A stretch of 64,000 nt of DNA from positions 1,330,245 to 1,394,244 of the forward strand of contig NZ_JAJOZE010000001.1 of assembly GCF_021166585.1 (NCBI RefSeq). Reading direction: 5' to 3'. The notes beneath the pieces were generated by a model. It was given only the letters and a program-made list of their open reading frames with translations, searched no databases and was not told where the DNA came from. Positions 26,426 to 35,995 of this stretch are shown here, one piece after another. The translations under genes and the position numbers were made by a program. The DNA is from Metabacillus kandeliae (GTDB lineage: Bacteria > Bacillota > Bacilli > Bacillales > Bacillaceae). Within the stretch, counting starts at the first letter, position 1. Each line of letters opens with the position of its first letter.

Positions 26426-26815
26426 ATGCTCAGCTATTCTGCTGTTAAGCTTTCTGACACTTCAGTGATAAGCAAAATCAGGATAGAAGAAGCGGTAAGC
26501 TGCCTCGAATATTACCGGGAGCAGACAGGAAAGACTGGAGACCAGCTGCAGTGGCACTATCGTGCAGCAGCCTTTCCTTATGAAATGGAAATTAACGCAA
26601 ATACGATTGAACTTCGCTCTTCAGAACGGGGATATTCGCGGATTGTATTGGGAATAGACGAAAAAAATGATTCATTGCTTCACATCATATTACCGAATGA
26701 TGCTGCTTTTGCCGATAAAGGAAAGGCAAACGAATTAGCTAAGTTCTTCGCAAAAACATGGAAGGCTGAAATCATTTTGTTCAATGGCCGTGTTATCAGA
26801 CAATATACAAAATGA
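26426..26815 (+). CDS. DUF1885 family protein
   Basis: 129-aa soluble protein resembling DUF1885 proteins of Bacillus: an N-terminal helix with EEAVSCLEYYREQTGKTGDQLQW, a beta-rich middle and LPNDAAFADKGKANELAKFFAKTWKAEIILFNGR at the C-terminus. Function unknown; structures of relatives show an FKBP-like or alpha/beta fold without assigned activity. The ATG follows AAGGGGAATTGCC. Single gene with its own terminator, divergent from SR1. Confidence 0.82.
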   Translation: MLSYSAVKLSDTSVISKIRIEEAVSCLEYYREQTGKTGDQLQWHYRAAAFPYEMEINANTIELRSSERGYSRIVLGIDEKNDSLLHIILPNDAAFADKGKANELAKFFAKTWKAEIILFNGRVIRQYTK

Positions 26816-26846
26816 AAAGACATTCCGACTAATGGAATGTCTTTTT
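26816..26846 (+). terminator. Terminator of the DUF1885 gene
   Basis: AAAGACATTCC and GGAATGTCTTT form an 11-bp stem with a 7-nt loop and a T tail. It also ends the convergent Nudix gene. Confidence 0.9.
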
Positions 26847-26850
26847 CGTA

Positions 26851-27468
26851 TCATTCAAATAGGGCTGGCTTATCCGGATTGTCCAGATAGTCAAACATTA
26901 AATGAATCTGCCCTTCTGTGATCCTCCCGATTGAGAGCGGCGGCAAATCATTTTTCGGGAAAAATTGAACATCTTCTGTTTCTATGCTTGCTTCTGCTTT
27001 GCCTCCGGTTATGCGGCAGAGGAAGAACAATTTATAAATATGGGAGGGAGACGGAGGATGAGGGTGGTTTTTCTTATCCATCACGCCAATAAGTCTGAGA
27101 ACTTCTCCTTCATATCCAGTTTCCTCCCGAAGTTCTTTAACAGCTACTTCTGCCGGTGAAAGACCAATATCTCCGAAGCCCCCCGGAAGGGACCATTTGC
27201 CGTCAGCCGTTTCTTTAACTAGAAGGATTTTTCGGTCTTGGAACACAGCGCACCTTACATCAATTTTAGGTGTTTGATAGCCAGTCTCGCTTGCAAATAA
27301 AGTTTTTATCTTTTGATAGTCTATTTCAGTATATTCTTCCATAATTTCTATGCTGATTTCTCTTAGGCGTTCAAACCTTTCAAGATCAAATACATCCTTG
27401 GAATAAGCCAGTCCTGCCTGAGACAGGGCCTGAATTTCTTTGGCCCACTCCAGCCATTTTAAACTCAT
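26851..27468 (-). CDS. Nudix hydrolase with N-terminal Nudix_N-like domain
   Basis: 205-aa phosphohydrolase. An N-terminal helical segment (LKWLEWAKEIQALSQAGLAYSKDVFDLERFERL, residues 3-35) precedes the Nudix box GGFGDIGLSPAEVAVKELREETG (residues about 95-117), with the catalytic R-E-x-x-E-E. The N-terminal module is typical of ADP-ribose/NADH-type pyrophosphatases close to B. subtilis YjhB; the true substrate is not deducible. GGAGG is 7 nt before the ATG. Confidence 0.88.
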   Translation of the reverse strand: MSLKWLEWAKEIQALSQAGLAYSKDVFDLERFERLREISIEIMEEYTEIDYQKIKTLFASETGYQTPKIDVRCAVFQDRKILLVKETADGKWSLPGGFGDIGLSPAEVAVKELREETGYEGEVLRLIGVMDKKNHPHPPSPSHIYKLFFLCRITGGKAEASIETEDVQFFPKNDLPPLSIGRITEGQIHLMFDYLDNPDKPALFE

Positions 27469-27662
27469 GGTACAACCTCCAGATCTATTTTCCCTTCATT
27501 TTAGAGAATTTAATTTACATAATAAAATTATATTGTTAAATTGTATGCTAATTCATAAATATCATTTCTTATTTGCTGATCTTTGGCAGTAAAAAGTACT
27601 TTCAGCTCTTTAAAATTGCCTTTTGCCCCAGATCATTTAGCTTGTTTTAGCCAACAAGTGAC

Positions 27663-27767
27663 TTTACTGGCGAGTATCAGTCTTTTACTGGCGGAAATCC
27701 TGCCCTTACTGTCCGATTTAATCAGTTTACTGTCCGAAACAGCTCTTTTACTGTCCAAACTCAAAAA
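27663..27767. repeat. Five-unit repeat with exact 21-bp period
   Basis: The core TTTACTG(G/T)C(C/G) recurs at 27663, 27684, 27705, 27726 and 27747, always 21 bp apart. The 11 bp between cores are degenerate. In one + frame this spells a degenerate heptad beginning LL, but there is no ribosome binding site, so a coding role is doubtful. Confidence 0.75.
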
Positions 27768-27788
27768 TCCGCCCTATTAAGATGCAGA

Positions 27789-27855
27789 ATATGTCCTTCC
27801 AATACCGTCTACATAACTAACTATGAAAGAAAGCCGGTATCCGTGCTGGACATAT
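27789..27855. repeat. Imperfect long inverted repeat
   Basis: ATATGTCC/GGACATAT (outer arms) and ATACCG/CGGTAT (inner arms) enclose a 27-nt loop. No T-run follows on either strand. It could form a cruciform or an RNA hairpin at the 3' end of the deacetylase gene transcript. Confidence 0.45.
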
Positions 27856-27875
27856 TACTCAATTTCTCTTTTACA

Positions 27876-28715
27876 TCAGCTGCTTTGAATATTATTTGGA
27901 TCGGCGAGCTGATAGCCTGCTTTTCTTAAATTACCGACAATTTCTTTCAGCGCACTGCTCGTCCACTTTCTGTCATGCATTAAAATGATAGATCCATCTG
28001 TTAAATAAGGGGTGTTCTTCATGATGTCCACGAGCGCTTCTTTATTTTCATACTCCTTATTCCAGTCATAGCCGAAGGTCCAGTTCATTAAGGTCATCTT
28101 TTCCTGTGCGGCAAGCTTTCTGCTGAAATCTGTGTTTATGCCAAAGGGAGCTCTGAAAAATTTAGGCTTTTCACCAATAATCTCCTTAATTTTTGTGTTC
28201 AAATCCAGGATTTCTTTTTTTTGCTCTTCCTCTGACAGGCCTTTTAATTCTTTATGGTGATATGTATGGTTGCCAATTTGAAAGCCCATTTTATGTATTT
28301 CTTTCAGCGCATCGATGCCCTCTTTATTTTCTAGAAAGTGTCCATTAACAAAAAAGATGGCATTTACACCAAGTGTTTTTAAGGTTTTAGCCATTTCAAG
28401 GGCATGCTTGTCAGGTGCATCGTCTATCGTGATTAACGCTGTCTTCTTCGGTATGGAAGAGCTCAAAGGTTTCAATGTCCAGTTGACAGGGGAAACACTG
28501 TACAGCGGCTTCTTAGCGGCCTCTGACGGCACTCTGCTTTCTGTCTGCGGTTTTTTTTGTAGTGCTGGCTGTTTTTCTTTCTTAACCGCTTCCTGATCTG
28601 GCTGTTTGACTGGCTGTGTTTCTGTCTGCTTGTCCAATATACTGCCTGCTGATAAATGCTGGCAGCCTGATAGAATAAAGGCTGCTGCTGCTATAGAAAT
28701 TCCAGCTTTTTTCAT
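27876..28715 (-). CDS. Polysaccharide deacetylase family lipoprotein
   Basis: 279-aa exported lipoprotein: lipobox LSGC (Cys18), a Lys/Gln/Pro-rich linker (about 28-70), then a NodB domain from about residue 90 (CE4 family). Motifs: ALITIDDAPD (catalytic Asp pair), GNHTYHH (metal His pair), RAPFG and IILMHD. Probable role is deacetylation of cell-wall glycan on the outer face. The usual TFDDG motif is replaced by TIDDA and RxPYG by RAPFG, so activity or substrate may be atypical. Single gene. Confidence 0.87.
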   Translation of the reverse strand: MKKAGISIAAAAFILSGCQHLSAGSILDKQTETQPVKQPDQEAVKKEKQPALQKKPQTESRVPSEAAKKPLYSVSPVNWTLKPLSSSIPKKTALITIDDAPDKHALEMAKTLKTLGVNAIFFVNGHFLENKEGIDALKEIHKMGFQIGNHTYHHKELKGLSEEEQKKEILDLNTKIKEIIGEKPKFFRAPFGINTDFSRKLAAQEKMTLMNWTFGYDWNKEYENKEALVDIMKNTPYLTDGSIILMHDRKWTSSALKEIVGNLRKAGYQLADPNNIQSS

Positions 28716-28886
28716 GAAATATCCCCCAAGTATACAAATTTCTTCTTTGTATATAATAAGCCTTATCCCTTCAAAAATGAAATAGGAAATGTTACACTGA
28801 AAAACGTGTGTTCATGGAGCCTGGTACATACTGTACTCATTCAAAAGGCTCGTACATAAAAAAGACTATAGGAGGACATGTGAAAA

Positions 28887-30431
28887 ATGAAACGCTTTAC
28901 AAACGTATTCATCATTTCGGTTATCGTCTCAGCACTCTTCATCATCTGGGGCGCTTTGCCGAAAAGCATCACTGGCAGCTATAGCCTTTCCATCGTTACA
29001 ACGGCTATAATGGGCTTCATTACAAAACAATTCGGCTGGTTTTATTTGCTGTCAGCTACTTTTTTTCTCGTATTTGCGATTGTGATTATTTTTACAAAGT
29101 TCGGCAATATCCGGCTTGGAAAGGATACTGACCGTCCGGAATATTCTTATATTTCCTGGTTTTCCATGTTATTTAGTGCAGGCATGGGAATCGGCCTCGT
29201 TTTCTGGGGAGTTGCAGAACCATTAAACCATTATTCCGCCCCGCCTACAGGAGAACCATCTACAAATCAGGCAGCTAAAGATTCTCTCCTTTATTCTTTT
29301 TTTCATTGGGGACTGCACCCATGGGCAATTTACTCTGTACTGGCGCTAGCGCTCGCCTACTTTACTTTTAGAAAAGGTGAAAATGGCGTGATCAGCAGCA
29401 TTTTGAGACCGCTGATCGGCAAAAGGGCAGATGGCGGAATTGGAACACTAGTAAACGTCATCGCTGTATTTGCGACAATTTTCGGTGTCGCTACATCTCT
29501 TGGACTTGGCGCGATCCAAATTGCCGGAGGAACTTCCTTTTTGTTTCCTGCCATACAGAACAATTTTACTACACAGCTTGTCATCATCATTATTGTAACC
29601 TTTTTGTTTATCATTTCTGCCCAAACAGGACTTGATAAAGGGATTAAATATTTAAGCAATCTTAATGTGATACTGGCAATTGCTCTTATGCTATTTTTGC
29701 TTTTTGCTGGACCGACAAATTTTATTTTGGACTTTTTCACTACAACTCTCGGAAGGTACGTCCAGGAACTGCCATCCTTAAGCTTAAGAATGTTTCCATT
29801 TGATTTGAACAATAAATGGCTGAATAGCTGGACGCTCTTCTATTGGGCATGGTGGATTTCGTGGGCGCCATTCGTCGGAACCTTTATTGCAAGAATTTCC
29901 AAAGGGCGGACCATTCGCGAATTTGTCATAGGGGTGCTCGCTGTTCCGACCATTTTCGGCGCTCTCTGGTTCTCCGTTTTTGGCGGATCAGCTATTTTTC
30001 TTGAGCATGTAAAGCACTTGTCGATTTCAAACATTATGAATGATAAAGGAACTGAAGTTGCGCTCTTTGCTATGCTGCAGCATTTCCCGCTCGGCTATAT
30101 CATGTCGCTGCTAGCCATCTTTTTGATTGGAACATTTTTCATTACATCTGCTGACTCTGCTACGTTTGTTCTTGGAATGCAAACTACTAATGGAAGCCTG
30201 AATCCATCGAACTCAGTTAAGATGGTCTGGGGACTGATCCAATCCGGTACTGCTGTAATTCTGCTCTATACCGGCGGTCTGACAGCCTTGCAGACTGTCT
30301 CGATTATCGCTGCCCTCCCTTTCGCAGTGATTATGATATTCATTGTGTTTGCCTTGCTGAAGGCCCTGAAAAGCGATCCATTTGTTACAGGTAAAAAGCG
30401 AGAAAGCACTGAAAAGAATAGAACCGTATAA
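28887..30431 (+). CDS. BCCT family osmoprotectant transporter (OpuD-like)
   Basis: Sodium-coupled glycine betaine-type transporter of 514 aa with 12 predicted helices. Signature features: FSAGMGIGLVFWGVAEP, FFHWGLHPWAIY, and the substrate box FYWAWWISWAPFVGTFIARISKGRTIREF. Closest in recollection to B. subtilis OpuD; choline or carnitine cannot be excluded. AGGAGG lies 11 nt before the ATG. A 13-bp palindrome GTACATACTGTAC (28824-28836) about 50 nt upstream may be an operator. Confidence 0.92.
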   Translation: MKRFTNVFIISVIVSALFIIWGALPKSITGSYSLSIVTTAIMGFITKQFGWFYLLSATFFLVFAIVIIFTKFGNIRLGKDTDRPEYSYISWFSMLFSAGMGIGLVFWGVAEPLNHYSAPPTGEPSTNQAAKDSLLYSFFHWGLHPWAIYSVLALALAYFTFRKGENGVISSILRPLIGKRADGGIGTLVNVIAVFATIFGVATSLGLGAIQIAGGTSFLFPAIQNNFTTQLVIIIIVTFLFIISAQTGLDKGIKYLSNLNVILAIALMLFLLFAGPTNFILDFFTTTLGRYVQELPSLSLRMFPFDLNNKWLNSWTLFYWAWWISWAPFVGTFIARISKGRTIREFVIGVLAVPTIFGALWFSVFGGSAIFLEHVKHLSISNIMNDKGTEVALFAMLQHFPLGYIMSLLAIFLIGTFFITSADSATFVLGMQTTNGSLNPSNSVKMVWGLIQSGTAVILLYTGGLTALQTVSIIAALPFAVIMIFIVFALLKALKSDPFVTGKKRESTEKNRTV

Positions 30432-30440
30432 TTTCAATGA

Positions 30441-30475
30441 AAAAAGCCTCCTGGTCATAGACCAGGGGGCTTTTT
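30441..30475. terminator. Bidirectional terminator between the BCCT gene and pdhD
   Basis: AAAAAGCCTCCTGGTC and GACCAGGGGGCTTTTT form a stem of about 16 bp with a 3-nt loop. The two convergent stops are 6-10 bp away on each side. Confidence 0.93.
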
Positions 30476-30481
30476 GCTGAC

Positions 30482-31894
30482 TTATTTAATGATATGAATC
30501 GGGCTGCCAAGGGCAACTTCAGCTGCTTCCATTGTGATTTCTCCAAGCGTTGGATGAGCATGGATCGTCATAGCAATGTCTTCTGCTGTCATGCCTGCTT
30601 CAATAGCAAGTCCAAGTTCTGATATCATATCAGAAGCATTAGCACCTGCAATTTGAGCACCTACAACAATACCGGTATCCTTTTCTGTTACAAGCTTAAG
30701 GAAGCCGTCTGATTCGTTAAGAGAAAGTGCGCGTCCATTAGCTGCAAACGGGAATTTCGCCGCTTTTACTTCAAGGCCTTCTTCCTTTGCACTTGCTTCA
30801 GTGTATCCGACTGATGCCAGTTCAGGCTCAGAGAATACAACAGCAGGAATTCCAAGATAGTCGATTTCAGAAGGTTCTCCTGCAATCGCTTCTGCAGCAA
30901 TCTTGCCTTCGTATGAAGCTTTGTGTGCAAGCGGAGGTCCTTCTACAATATCGCCGATTGCATAAATGTTGGATACATTTGTACGGGACTGCTTATCAAT
31001 TTTGATAAGCCCGCGCTCAGTAAGCTCAATGCCGACTTGCTCAAGGCCAAGCTCATCTGTGTTTGGACGGCGGCCGACAGTAACTAGAAGATAATCAGCT
31101 TCAACTGTCTGCTCTTCACCGTTTGCCTCATAAGTTACTTTAACGCCGCTGTCTGTTTCTTCAACAGATTTCGCTTTTGCTTTTGTGAAAATTTCAACGT
31201 TTCCTTTTTTCTTCAGGTTGCGTTTAACAAGGGAGCTCATTTGCTTTTCAAAGCCCATTAGGATATCGTCCATAGCTTCAATGAAAACTACTTCCGTACC
31301 AAAGTTAGCATATGCTGTCCCAAGCTCAGTGCCAATATAGCCGGCGCCGATGACAACGATTTTCTTAGGAACATCCTGCAAATTCAAAGCACCAGTAGAA
31401 TCAAGGACCCGCTTGGAGAACTTGAATCCTGGGATTTCAATTGGGCGGGAGCCAGTAGCGATAATGGCATTTTTAAATTTATAAGTTTGTGAAGAGTTTT
31501 CGTCCATCACTTTAATGGACTCATTGTCTACGAAGTAAGCTTCTCCGCGAACGATCTCCACTTTATTACCTTTAAGAAGTCCTTCAACACCGCCAACAAG
31601 CTTTTTCACAACGCCTGATTTGAATTCCTGAACTTTGGACCAGTCCAGGGTTACATTTTCAGCTTTTATGCCCATATCTTCGGAATGCTTTGCATTCTCA
31701 AATCGATGTCCAGCAGAGATTAATGCTTTGGACGGAATGCACCCAACATTCAAGCATACGCCGCCAAGATTGGCTTTTTCTACGATTGTTACTTTTTGTC
31801 CCAGCTGTGCAGCACGAATGGCTGCTACATAGCCGCCAGGACCTGATCCGATGACAAGAGTATCTGTTTCAATAGGGAAATCTCCTACTACCAT
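30482..31894 (-). CDS. pdhD: Dihydrolipoyl dehydrogenase (PDH E3)
   Basis: FAD flavoprotein that reoxidises lipoamide on E2 with NAD+. 470 aa. N-terminal FAD GxGxxG (VIGSGPGG), redox-active disulphide Cys47/Cys52 in [16 protein letters not shown] motif VIGAGYIG, and the dimerisation domain with HAHPTLGE (catalytic His-Glu). Starts 3 bp after the pdhC stop, with GGAGG overlapping the pdhC end, so it is coupled to pdhC. Last gene of the pdhABCD operon. Confidence 0.97.
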   Translation of the reverse strand: MVVGDFPIETDTLVIGSGPGGYVAAIRAAQLGQKVTIVEKANLGGVCLNVGCIPSKALISAGHRFENAKHSEDMGIKAENVTLDWSKVQEFKSGVVKKLVGGVEGLLKGNKVEIVRGEAYFVDNESIKVMDENSSQTYKFKNAIIATGSRPIEIPGFKFSKRVLDSTGALNLQDVPKKIVVIGAGYIGTELGTAYANFGTEVVFIEAMDDILMGFEKQMSSLVKRNLKKKGNVEIFTKAKAKSVEETDSGVKVTYEANGEEQTVEADYLLVTVGRRPNTDELGLEQVGIELTERGLIKIDKQSRTNVSNIYAIGDIVEGPPLAHKASYEGKIAAEAIAGEPSEIDYLGIPAVVFSEPELASVGYTEASAKEEGLEVKAAKFPFAANGRALSLNESDGFLKLVTEKDTGIVVGAQIAGANASDMISELGLAIEAGMTAEDIAMTIHAHPTLGEITMEAAEVALGSPIHIIK

Positions 31895-31897
31895 CGA

Positions 31898-33247
31898 TTA
31901 CGCCTCCATTAAAATTAATTGTGGGTCATTCAGCAAACGCTTGATGTGATTGAGAGCATTTTGTGCTGTAGCACCGTCAATGATGCGGTGATCAAAGCTC
32001 AGAGACAATGCAAGTACTGGTGCTGCTACAATTTCACCGTCGCGGACAATTGCTTTTTCCGCAATGCGGCCAATTCCAAGAATGGCAACTTCGGGCTGGT
32101 TGATAACTGGTGTAAACCATTGTCCGCCAGCAGATCCGATGTTGGTAATTGTGCAGGAACCGCCCTTCATTTCGTTGGAAGCCAATTTGCCTTCGCGTGC
32201 TTTTGTTGCAAGGCTGTTGATTTCATCGGAAATTTCAAAGACTGATTTACGTTCCGCATGTTTAACAACCGGTACAAGCAGCCCTTTTTCAGTGTCCGCC
32301 GCAATTCCAATGTTGTAATAATGTTTTTGTACGATTTCGTCTGTTTTATCATCAATTGATGTATTCAGAACTGGATACTTCTTAAGCGCTGAAGTAAGAG
32401 CTTTCACTACGTACGGTAAATATGTTAACTTAATACCCTGCTCGGCTGCAACACCTTTGAATTGCTTTCTGTGGGCAACAAGGTTTGTCACATCCACTTC
32501 ATCCATTAATGTTACATGCGGAGAAGTTTGTTTGGAATTAACCATTGCTTTTGCAATCGCTCTGCGGATACCGGACATTTTTTCTCTAGTTTCAGGCAAT
32601 TCACCTTCAGGTACTGCCTGCTTAGCAGGTTTCGCTGCAGCTGTTTCCTGAGCTTGCTCTTCCTGAGCAGGAGCTGCTTCAGCCTGTTTGCTTCCGACTT
32701 GAAGGAAAGAATCGATATCTTCTTTTGATACGCGGCCGTTGGCACCTGATCCGTTAACCTGGCGGATTTCTACGCCTTTTTCACGGGCATATTTTCTGAC
32801 AGAAGGCATGGCAACAACGCGTTTGTTCGCATCAGGTTCAACTGGAGCCTGTGCTGCAGCGCCTGTAGGATGATCTGATTCCTGCTTGTCAGCTTCTTCT
32901 TTTTTCACATCTTGACCGGCTTCGCCAGTTGACTGAACTTGTGCTTCCGTTTTATCTTCTTTCTTTGGCTCATCTCCATGGTCGCCTTTAAACTGCAGGT
33001 CCTCATAGCCTGGTGCATCAAATGAAATTAAAGTTTGGCCAACAGTTGCAACTGTTCCTTCTTCAACTTTAACCTCAATTACTTTTCCTTTAACTGGTGA
33101 AGGAATTTCAACGACAGCTTTATCGTTTTGCACTTCAGCAAGTACATCATCTTCCTCTACTTCATCGCCAGCTTTAACGTACCACTTTACGATTTCACCC
33201 TCATGGATTCCCTCGCCGATATCCGGCATTTTAAATTCGAATGACAC
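31898..33247 (-). CDS. pdhC: Dihydrolipoyl acetyltransferase (PDH E2)
   Basis: Core of the pyruvate dehydrogenase complex, 449 aa. A single N-terminal lipoyl domain (lipoyl Lys43 in QNDKAVVEI) is followed by an Ala/Glu/Gln-rich linker, a peripheral-subunit-binding domain at about 147-183 ([15 protein letters not shown]) and a catalytic acyltransferase domain ending with DHRIIDGA. The GTG start has AGGAGG 10 nt upstream. It is separated from pdhB by 116 nt containing a very stable hairpin, unlike the tight spacing elsewhere in the operon. Confidence 0.97.
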   Translation of the reverse strand: MSFEFKMPDIGEGIHEGEIVKWYVKAGDEVEEDDVLAEVQNDKAVVEIPSPVKGKVIEVKVEEGTVATVGQTLISFDAPGYEDLQFKGDHGDEPKKEDKTEAQVQSTGEAGQDVKKEEADKQESDHPTGAAAQAPVEPDANKRVVAMPSVRKYAREKGVEIRQVNGSGANGRVSKEDIDSFLQVGSKQAEAAPAQEEQAQETAAAKPAKQAVPEGELPETREKMSGIRRAIAKAMVNSKQTSPHVTLMDEVDVTNLVAHRKQFKGVAAEQGIKLTYLPYVVKALTSALKKYPVLNTSIDDKTDEIVQKHYYNIGIAADTEKGLLVPVVKHAERKSVFEISDEINSLATKAREGKLASNEMKGGSCTITNIGSAGGQWFTPVINQPEVAILGIGRIAEKAIVRDGEIVAAPVLALSLSFDHRIIDGATAQNALNHIKRLLNDPQLILMEA

Positions 33248-33281
33248 GGGCAGTCAACCTCCTAGTAAATTTAATGGGGAT

Positions 33282-33315
33282 AGGAAAAGGAATCAGGTGG
33301 CTGATCCCCTTTCCC
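33282..33315 (-). other. Stable hairpin between pdhB and pdhC
   Basis: On the minus-strand RNA, GGGAAAGGGGAUCAG pairs with CUGAUUCCUUUUCCU: 15 bp including three G-U pairs, with a CCAC loop. No U-run follows, so it is not an ordinary terminator. A likely role is an RNA-stability or processing element that sets the E1 to E2/E3 ratio. Confidence 0.65.
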
Positions 33316-33363
33316 GCAATTTGTTTCGTCCTTTTGCTGCTTGTATTGCTTCAATGATCTCTA

Positions 33364-34341
33364 TTAAAATTCAAGAACTTTTTTAGCAGTTTCCAATACA
33401 TCTTTGTAATTTGGAAGCCATACGCCCTCTGCTTGAGAGAACGGGAATACTGTGTCAGGAGCCGCAACACGGAGCACTGGAGCTTCCAGGCTAAGAATTG
33501 CACGGTCGTTAATTTCAGCTACAACATTAGCTGCAATCCCAGCTTGTTTTTGCGCTTCTTGAACGACAATGGCTCTGCCTGTTTTTTCAACAGAAGCAAT
33601 GATTGTTTCAATATCAAGCGGCTGTACTGTACGAAGGTCAATAACCTCTGCAGAAACGCCGTCTTTTTCAAGCTCCTCAGCTGCTTTCAATGATTCATGA
33701 ACCATTGCACCGTAAGTGATGATGGAAATATCAGAGCCTTCGCGCTTCACTTCTGCTTTTCCAATTTCTATTGTGTATTCTTCTTCTGGCACTTCCTGGC
33801 GGAATGAGCGGTAAAGCTTCATATGCTCAAGGAAGATAACCGGATCATTATCGCGGATTGCAGAAATTAGAAGCCCTTTTGCATCATAAGGTGTGGAAGG
33901 AATAACAACTTTCACGCCAGGTGATTGCGTCATAAGGCCTTCAAGGCTGTCAGCATGCATTTCAGGAGTATGTACTCCACCGCCAAAAGGAGAACGGATC
34001 GTTACAGGTGAATTCCAGCGTCCGCCTGAACGGTAGCGCAAACGGGCCATTTGGCCAGCGATTGAATCCATAACCTCGTATACAAACCCGAAGAATTGGA
34101 TCTCGGCAACCGGACGGAAGCCCTCCAGTCCTAGACCGAGGGCAAGCCCGCCGATTCCAGATTCAGCAAGCGGCGTGTCGAAAACACGGTCTTCGCCAAA
34201 TTCTTTTTGCAATCCTTCTGTTGCACGGAATACGCCGCCGTTAACGCCTACGTCTTCTCCAAAGACGAGAACGTTTTCGTCATTTTTTAATTCTGTGCGT
34301 AAGGCATCAGTGATTGCCTGAATCATTGTCATTTGAGCCAT
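33364..34341 (-). CDS. pdhB: Pyruvate dehydrogenase E1 beta subunit
   Basis: 325-aa thiamine-diphosphate enzyme subunit that forms the alpha2beta2 E1 component. Conserved: [58 protein letters not shown], and the C-terminal transketolase domain with [10 protein letters not shown]. The ATG is 3 bp after the pdhA stop, with AAGGAG inside the end of pdhA, so translation is coupled. Confidence 0.97.
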   Translation of the reverse strand: MAQMTMIQAITDALRTELKNDENVLVFGEDVGVNGGVFRATEGLQKEFGEDRVFDTPLAESGIGGLALGLGLEGFRPVAEIQFFGFVYEVMDSIAGQMARLRYRSGGRWNSPVTIRSPFGGGVHTPEMHADSLEGLMTQSPGVKVVIPSTPYDAKGLLISAIRDNDPVIFLEHMKLYRSFRQEVPEEEYTIEIGKAEVKREGSDISIITYGAMVHESLKAAEELEKDGVSAEVIDLRTVQPLDIETIIASVEKTGRAIVVQEAQKQAGIAANVVAEINDRAILSLEAPVLRVAAPDTVFPFSQAEGVWLPNYKDVLETAKKVLEF

Positions 34342-34344
34342 GGC

Positions 34345-35460
<1,116 letters not shown>

Positions 35461-35524
35461 TTAATAAGTCACCTCTTCCTTTCTTTTGCACACTGGATAA
35501 CAGGATGATTATTGACATATACAG

Positions 35525-35540
35525 TTTAGGTTACCCTAAA
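35525..35540. promoter_or_regulatory. 16-bp inverted repeat 65 bp upstream of pdhA
   Basis: TTTAGG-N4-CCTAAA (sequence TTTAGGTTACCCTAAA). On the minus strand it fills a 17-nt gap between TTGTAA (35541-35546) and TGTATA (35518-35523), so it could be an operator within a weak promoter. The arms resemble DtxR/IdeR-type boxes, but no regulator can be named. Confidence 0.45.
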
Positions 35541-35695
35541 TTACAAGTGACGACACAATTTTTTCCGCTGCTCCGAACACATCGGCGCTTTCCGCAGCAG
35601 CAGAAATTGCTCTATGTATGAATCATCTGTTGATCAGCAAACTGTATTCATTAATCAAAAGCAATAATTAATACAATTTACGATAATACAGTCCT

Positions 35696-35724
35696 AGTTT
35701 ACACCTCATAAAACTATTCGTCAA
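35696..35724 (-). promoter_or_regulatory. Candidate sigma-A promoter of the pdh operon
   Basis: TTGACG (35719-35724), 17-nt spacer, TAAACT (35696-35701) on the minus strand. The implied leader is about 230 nt. Confidence 0.5.
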
Positions 35725-35786
35725 TCGCCATAAACCATGTAAACTTCTCCCTGCAATGCACTTTTCGCAGCACTCTTCTCCAAAAC

Positions 35787-35798
35787 TGTACTAGTACA
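35787..35798. promoter_or_regulatory. 12-bp palindrome, possible operator
   Basis: TGTACTAGTACA is a perfect palindrome. A related half-site TGTACTACA begins 13 bp to the right (35811). This is the symmetry and spacing of GntR-type operators. It lies 70 bp upstream of the candidate pdhA promoter. Confidence 0.4.
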
Positions 35799-35956
35799 AA
35801 AACTTAATCTGTACTACAATAATTTCTCTGTTTTTACCGAAGGTTTTTTCAGCGGCACAGCCAAGCAGCAAACTGCAAAATTCGCTGTTAAAAGACATTC
35901 AGGAAGGCATTAAATGCAGCTGGAGAGCCGAGGGCGTATGTTTTCTTTTCAGCAAA

Positions 35957-35986
35957 CAAAAAAAGAGCTTTCCTGCCCGCTCTTTT
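35957..35986 (-). terminator. Terminator of ykyA
   Basis: AAAGAGC and GCTCTTT form a 7-bp stem with a 10-nt loop, followed by T-rich sequence on the minus strand. Confidence 0.78.
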
Positions 35987-35995
35987 CTTTTCTGT

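Larger units (their letters stand above)
27469..27875. other. Intergenic region with periodic repeat and inverted repeat
   Basis: About 400 bp between two minus-strand genes. No gene with a ribosome binding site was found. It holds the 21-bp-period repeat (27663-27767) and an imperfect inverted repeat (27789-27855), annotated separately. Confidence 0.5.
35461..35995. promoter_or_regulatory. pdhA upstream region with palindromes
   Basis: About 500 bp with no gene that I can support. It contains a 16-bp inverted repeat (35525-35540), a candidate sigma-A promoter (35696-35724, minus) and a 12-bp perfect palindrome (35787-35798) followed by a half-site at 35811. The ykyA terminator closes the right end. 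Confidence 0.5.

Noticed and set aside
27663..27767. CRISPR array
   Set aside because: Repeats of 7-10 bp at a 21-bp period are too short and degenerate, spacers are 11-14 bp, and no cas genes are in the window.
27583..27780. 65-aa + strand ORF with leucine heptads
   Set aside because: Its repeat pattern is a by-product of the 21-bp DNA period. There is no ribosome binding site and no promoter.
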